Origin: Collinsella aerofaciens
GTDB taxonomy: Bacteria > Actinomycetota > Coriobacteriia > Coriobacteriales > Coriobacteriaceae
DNA: 42,020 nucleotides
Reading direction: 5' to 3'
NCBI GenBank assembly: GCA_008671135.1
Contig: RQAP01000022.1
Span: forward strand, 1-42,020
Part shown: piece after piece, positions 40,683-42,020 of the stretch
Position numbering within the stretch: the stretch's first letter is position 1
Layout: each line of letters begins with the position of its first letter
Program-made: the position numbers and the translations under genes
The notes under the pieces: model-generated
What the model was told of the DNA's origin: nothing
The model's input: only the letters and a program-made list of their open reading frames with translations
Database searches by the model: none

Positions 40683-41710
40683 TGGCAGATACCAACGAGC
40701 GTACTCCGCTGCTGAAGGTCGAGCACCTCTCTAAGGAGTTTCCCGCTGAGTCCGGCATGTTCGCCAAGCGCTTCTCCAAGCGTGTCGTCTCTGCTGTGAA
40801 CGACATTTCGTTCGAGATCTATCCTGGCGAGACCTTTGGTCTGGTCGGCGAGTCCGGTTGCGGTAAGTCCACCACGGGCCGTACCATCATGCGCCTCACC
40901 AAGCCGACGGCCGGCAAAGTGTTCTTCCAGGGCAAAGATGTTGCCGAGATGAGCAAGCATGAGATCAAGGACATGCGTCGCGAGATGCAGTTTATCTTCC
41001 AAGATCCTTATGCTTCGCTCAACCCTCGTATGACCATCGGTGAGATCGTCTCCGAGCCCATGACCATTCACGGCGTGGGCACCAAGGAGGAGCGCATTGA
41101 GCGCGTCCGCGAGCTTCTCGACGTTGTCGGACTGAACCCCGAGCACATCAACCGTTATCCTCATGAGTTCTCCGGCGGTCAGCGTCAGCGTGTCGGCATC
41201 GCCCGCGCGTTCGCTTTGAAGCCCAAGCTGATCATCTGCGACGAGCCGGTTTCCGCTTTGGATGTGTCCATTCAGGCCCAGGTTCTGAACCTGCTCAAGG
41301 AACTCCAGGACAAGTTCGGTACCGCGTATCTGTTTATCGCTCACGACCTGTCCGTCGTGCAGCACATTTCCGATCGCGTTGCCGTTATGTATCTGGGTAA
41401 GATGGTTGAGGTTTCGGACTGGAAGACGCTCTATAGCGAGCCTCACCATCCGTACACGCAGTCGCTGCTGTCTGCCGTGCCGGTTCCCGATCCGGATATC
41501 CAGAAGACCCGTAAGCGCATCATCCTCGCCGGCGATCCGCCGTCACCGTTGGATCCGCCGACCGGTTGCCGTTTCCACACCCGCTGCCCGATCGCGCAGG
41601 GTATTTGCTCTGAGAAGCTTCCCGAGTTTAAGGAAGTCGCACCGGGTCACTGCTGCGCGTGCCACTTCGCGGAGCCGTTCCCGATCAAGGAATCGCACAT
41701 CGACCTGTAG
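40682..41710 (+). CDS. oppF: Oligopeptide ABC transporter ATP-binding protein OppF
   Basis: Second ATPase of the importer. The 342-residue protein has Walker A GESGCGKS, Q-loop FIFQDPYASLNPR, signature FSGGQRQRV, Walker B LIICDEP, AHD and the OppF-type VMYLGKMVEV. The C-terminal extension contains GCRFHTRCPIAQGIC and a CCACH cysteine cluster, complete as in OppD. An insertion after strand 1 (ESGMFAKRFSKRVV) is normal for OppF. The ATG overlaps the oppD stop by one base, with GGGAGGCG upstream. A long perfect stem follows. Confidence 0.95.
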   Translation: MADTNERTPLLKVEHLSKEFPAESGMFAKRFSKRVVSAVNDISFEIYPGETFGLVGESGCGKSTTGRTIMRLTKPTAGKVFFQGKDVAEMSKHEIKDMRREMQFIFQDPYASLNPRMTIGEIVSEPMTIHGVGTKEERIERVRELLDVVGLNPEHINRYPHEFSGGQRQRVGIARAFALKPKLIICDEPVSALDVSIQAQVLNLLKELQDKFGTAYLFIAHDLSVVQHISDRVAVMYLGKMVEVSDWKTLYSEPHHPYTQSLLSAVPVPDPDIQKTRKRIILAGDPPSPLDPPTGCRFHTRCPIAQGICSEKLPEFKEVAPGHCCACHFAEPFPIKESHIDL

Positions 41711-41765
41711 TCGGTTGTTTGTCCGGGCCCGTGCTGGACTTAGTTTTCAGAACGTCCTCGACCAT

Positions 41766-41814
41766 GGAAACCCCCTTATCCTGCTCCTTCGGAGCTGCGG
41801 ATAAGGGGGTTTCC
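41766..41814. terminator. Long perfect stem between convergent oppF and the edge gene
   Basis: GGAAACCCCCTTATCC (41766-41781) pairs over all 16 bases with GGATAAGGGGGTTTCC (41799-41814). GCTCC-TTC-GGAGC forms a small hairpin in the loop. T-tracts are lacking outside the stem, but the position between converging genes fits a bidirectional terminator. Confidence 0.7.
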
Positions 41815-41827
41815 TGGTCTGACGCTC

Positions 41828-42020
41828 CTATTTGGCAAGGTGTTTTTTAGAATCCATTTTGCGCTCGGCCTCGAAGGCTTGCCTGTCCCAATCGAGCGGA
41901 AGTCCGGCCTCGACCCATGCCTCGTAGGCCCTCCTTATGGGCTTGAGCTCCCTTTGGCCCCTCTCCAGCATCGAGATGTACTTCTCGCTGGTGCCCAGTA
42001 TGGACGCCGCCCTCACCTGG
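41828..42020 (-). CDS. Helix-turn-helix (XRE/Cro-type) protein, 5' part outside the window
   Basis: The open frame runs off the right edge, so only the C-terminal 63-64 residues are visible. They show the second half of an XRE-type helix-turn-helix: LGTSEKYISMLERGQREL is the recognition helix and following turn. A short tail with Trp/Leu-rich WVEAGLPLDWDRQAFEAER and a basic end (KMDSKKHLAK) comes next. A GTG at 42016 in this frame is probably internal, since the first helices of the fold are missing. It converges with oppF. Target and ligand are unknown. Confidence 0.65.
   Translation of the reverse strand, partial: QVRAASILGTSEKYISMLERGQRELKPIRRAYEAWVEAGLPLDWDRQAFEAERKMDSKKHLAK

Noticed and set aside
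41766..41814. Attachment site or transposon end
   Set aside because: No integrase, transposase or target duplication nearby; position between converging genes fits a terminator better.
1..42020. CRISPR array, tRNA, phage or insertion-sequence genes
   Set aside because: No regularly spaced direct repeats, no cloverleaf with a TPsiC-like arm and no transposase or integrase motifs were seen on either strand.

Overview
The window reads as chromosomal DNA of a high-GC Gram-positive gut actinomycete, most likely a Coriobacteriia member close to Collinsella. The reasons are the strongly G/C-ended codons, Tat-type lipoproteins, and the order uvrC ... rapZ-whiA-gap-pgk-tpiA-secG, which is the actinobacterial arrangement. 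This is inferred from content; no database was searched. No phage genes, insertion sequences, CRISPR arrays or tRNAs were found.

Layout: (1) 1-300, the end of an rRNA operon (5S rRNA and its terminator). (2) 0.4-3.9 kb, coaE, a small membrane-anchored lytic transglycosylase and uvrB on the + strand. (3) 4.0-10.1 kb, four minus-strand genes: an LtaS-type phosphoglycerol transferase, an Mrp-type Fe-S carrier ATPase and two flavoproteins (HI0933 type and COG2509 type). (4) 10.3-17.4 kb, uvrA (with a candidate LexA box), then ybaK-murJ-uvrC with gaps of 0-3 nt. All three uvrABC genes lie within 16 kb.

(5) 17.4-28.2 kb, a probable sialic-acid (N-acetylneuraminate) utilisation operon. It holds a Tat-lipoprotein binding protein, a permease, a permease-ATPase fusion and an ATPase, all from the peptide/nickel ABC family that includes the SatABCD and SiaEFGI sialate importers. 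These are followed by an acetylesterase, a second esterase-fold protein that has lost its nucleophile serine, an NAL/DHDPS-family lyase, a ROK kinase and NanE. Together they would import sialate, remove O-acetyl groups, cleave it to ManNAc, phosphorylate that and epimerise it to GlcNAc-6-P. The operon sits between uvrC and rapZ, which are commonly close in actinobacteria, so it looks like an insertion. It has a structured leader of about 225 nt, and strong RNA hairpins fill most of its internal gaps.

(6) 28.3-35.5 kb, rapZ, whiA (without glmR between them), then gap, pgk-tpiA-gpmI and secG. (7) 35.7-41.7 kb, a complete five-gene oligopeptide ABC importer (oppABCDF), independent of the sialate one. 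(8) The right edge holds the 3' part of a minus-strand helix-turn-helix gene.

The strongest leads are the catalytically dead esterase paralogue beside its active copy, the two large structured elements flanking the ROK kinase gene, the dyad-rich leader of the sialate operon, and a LacI-type AAACGTTT core shared by the sialate, gap and (weakly) opp upstream regions.
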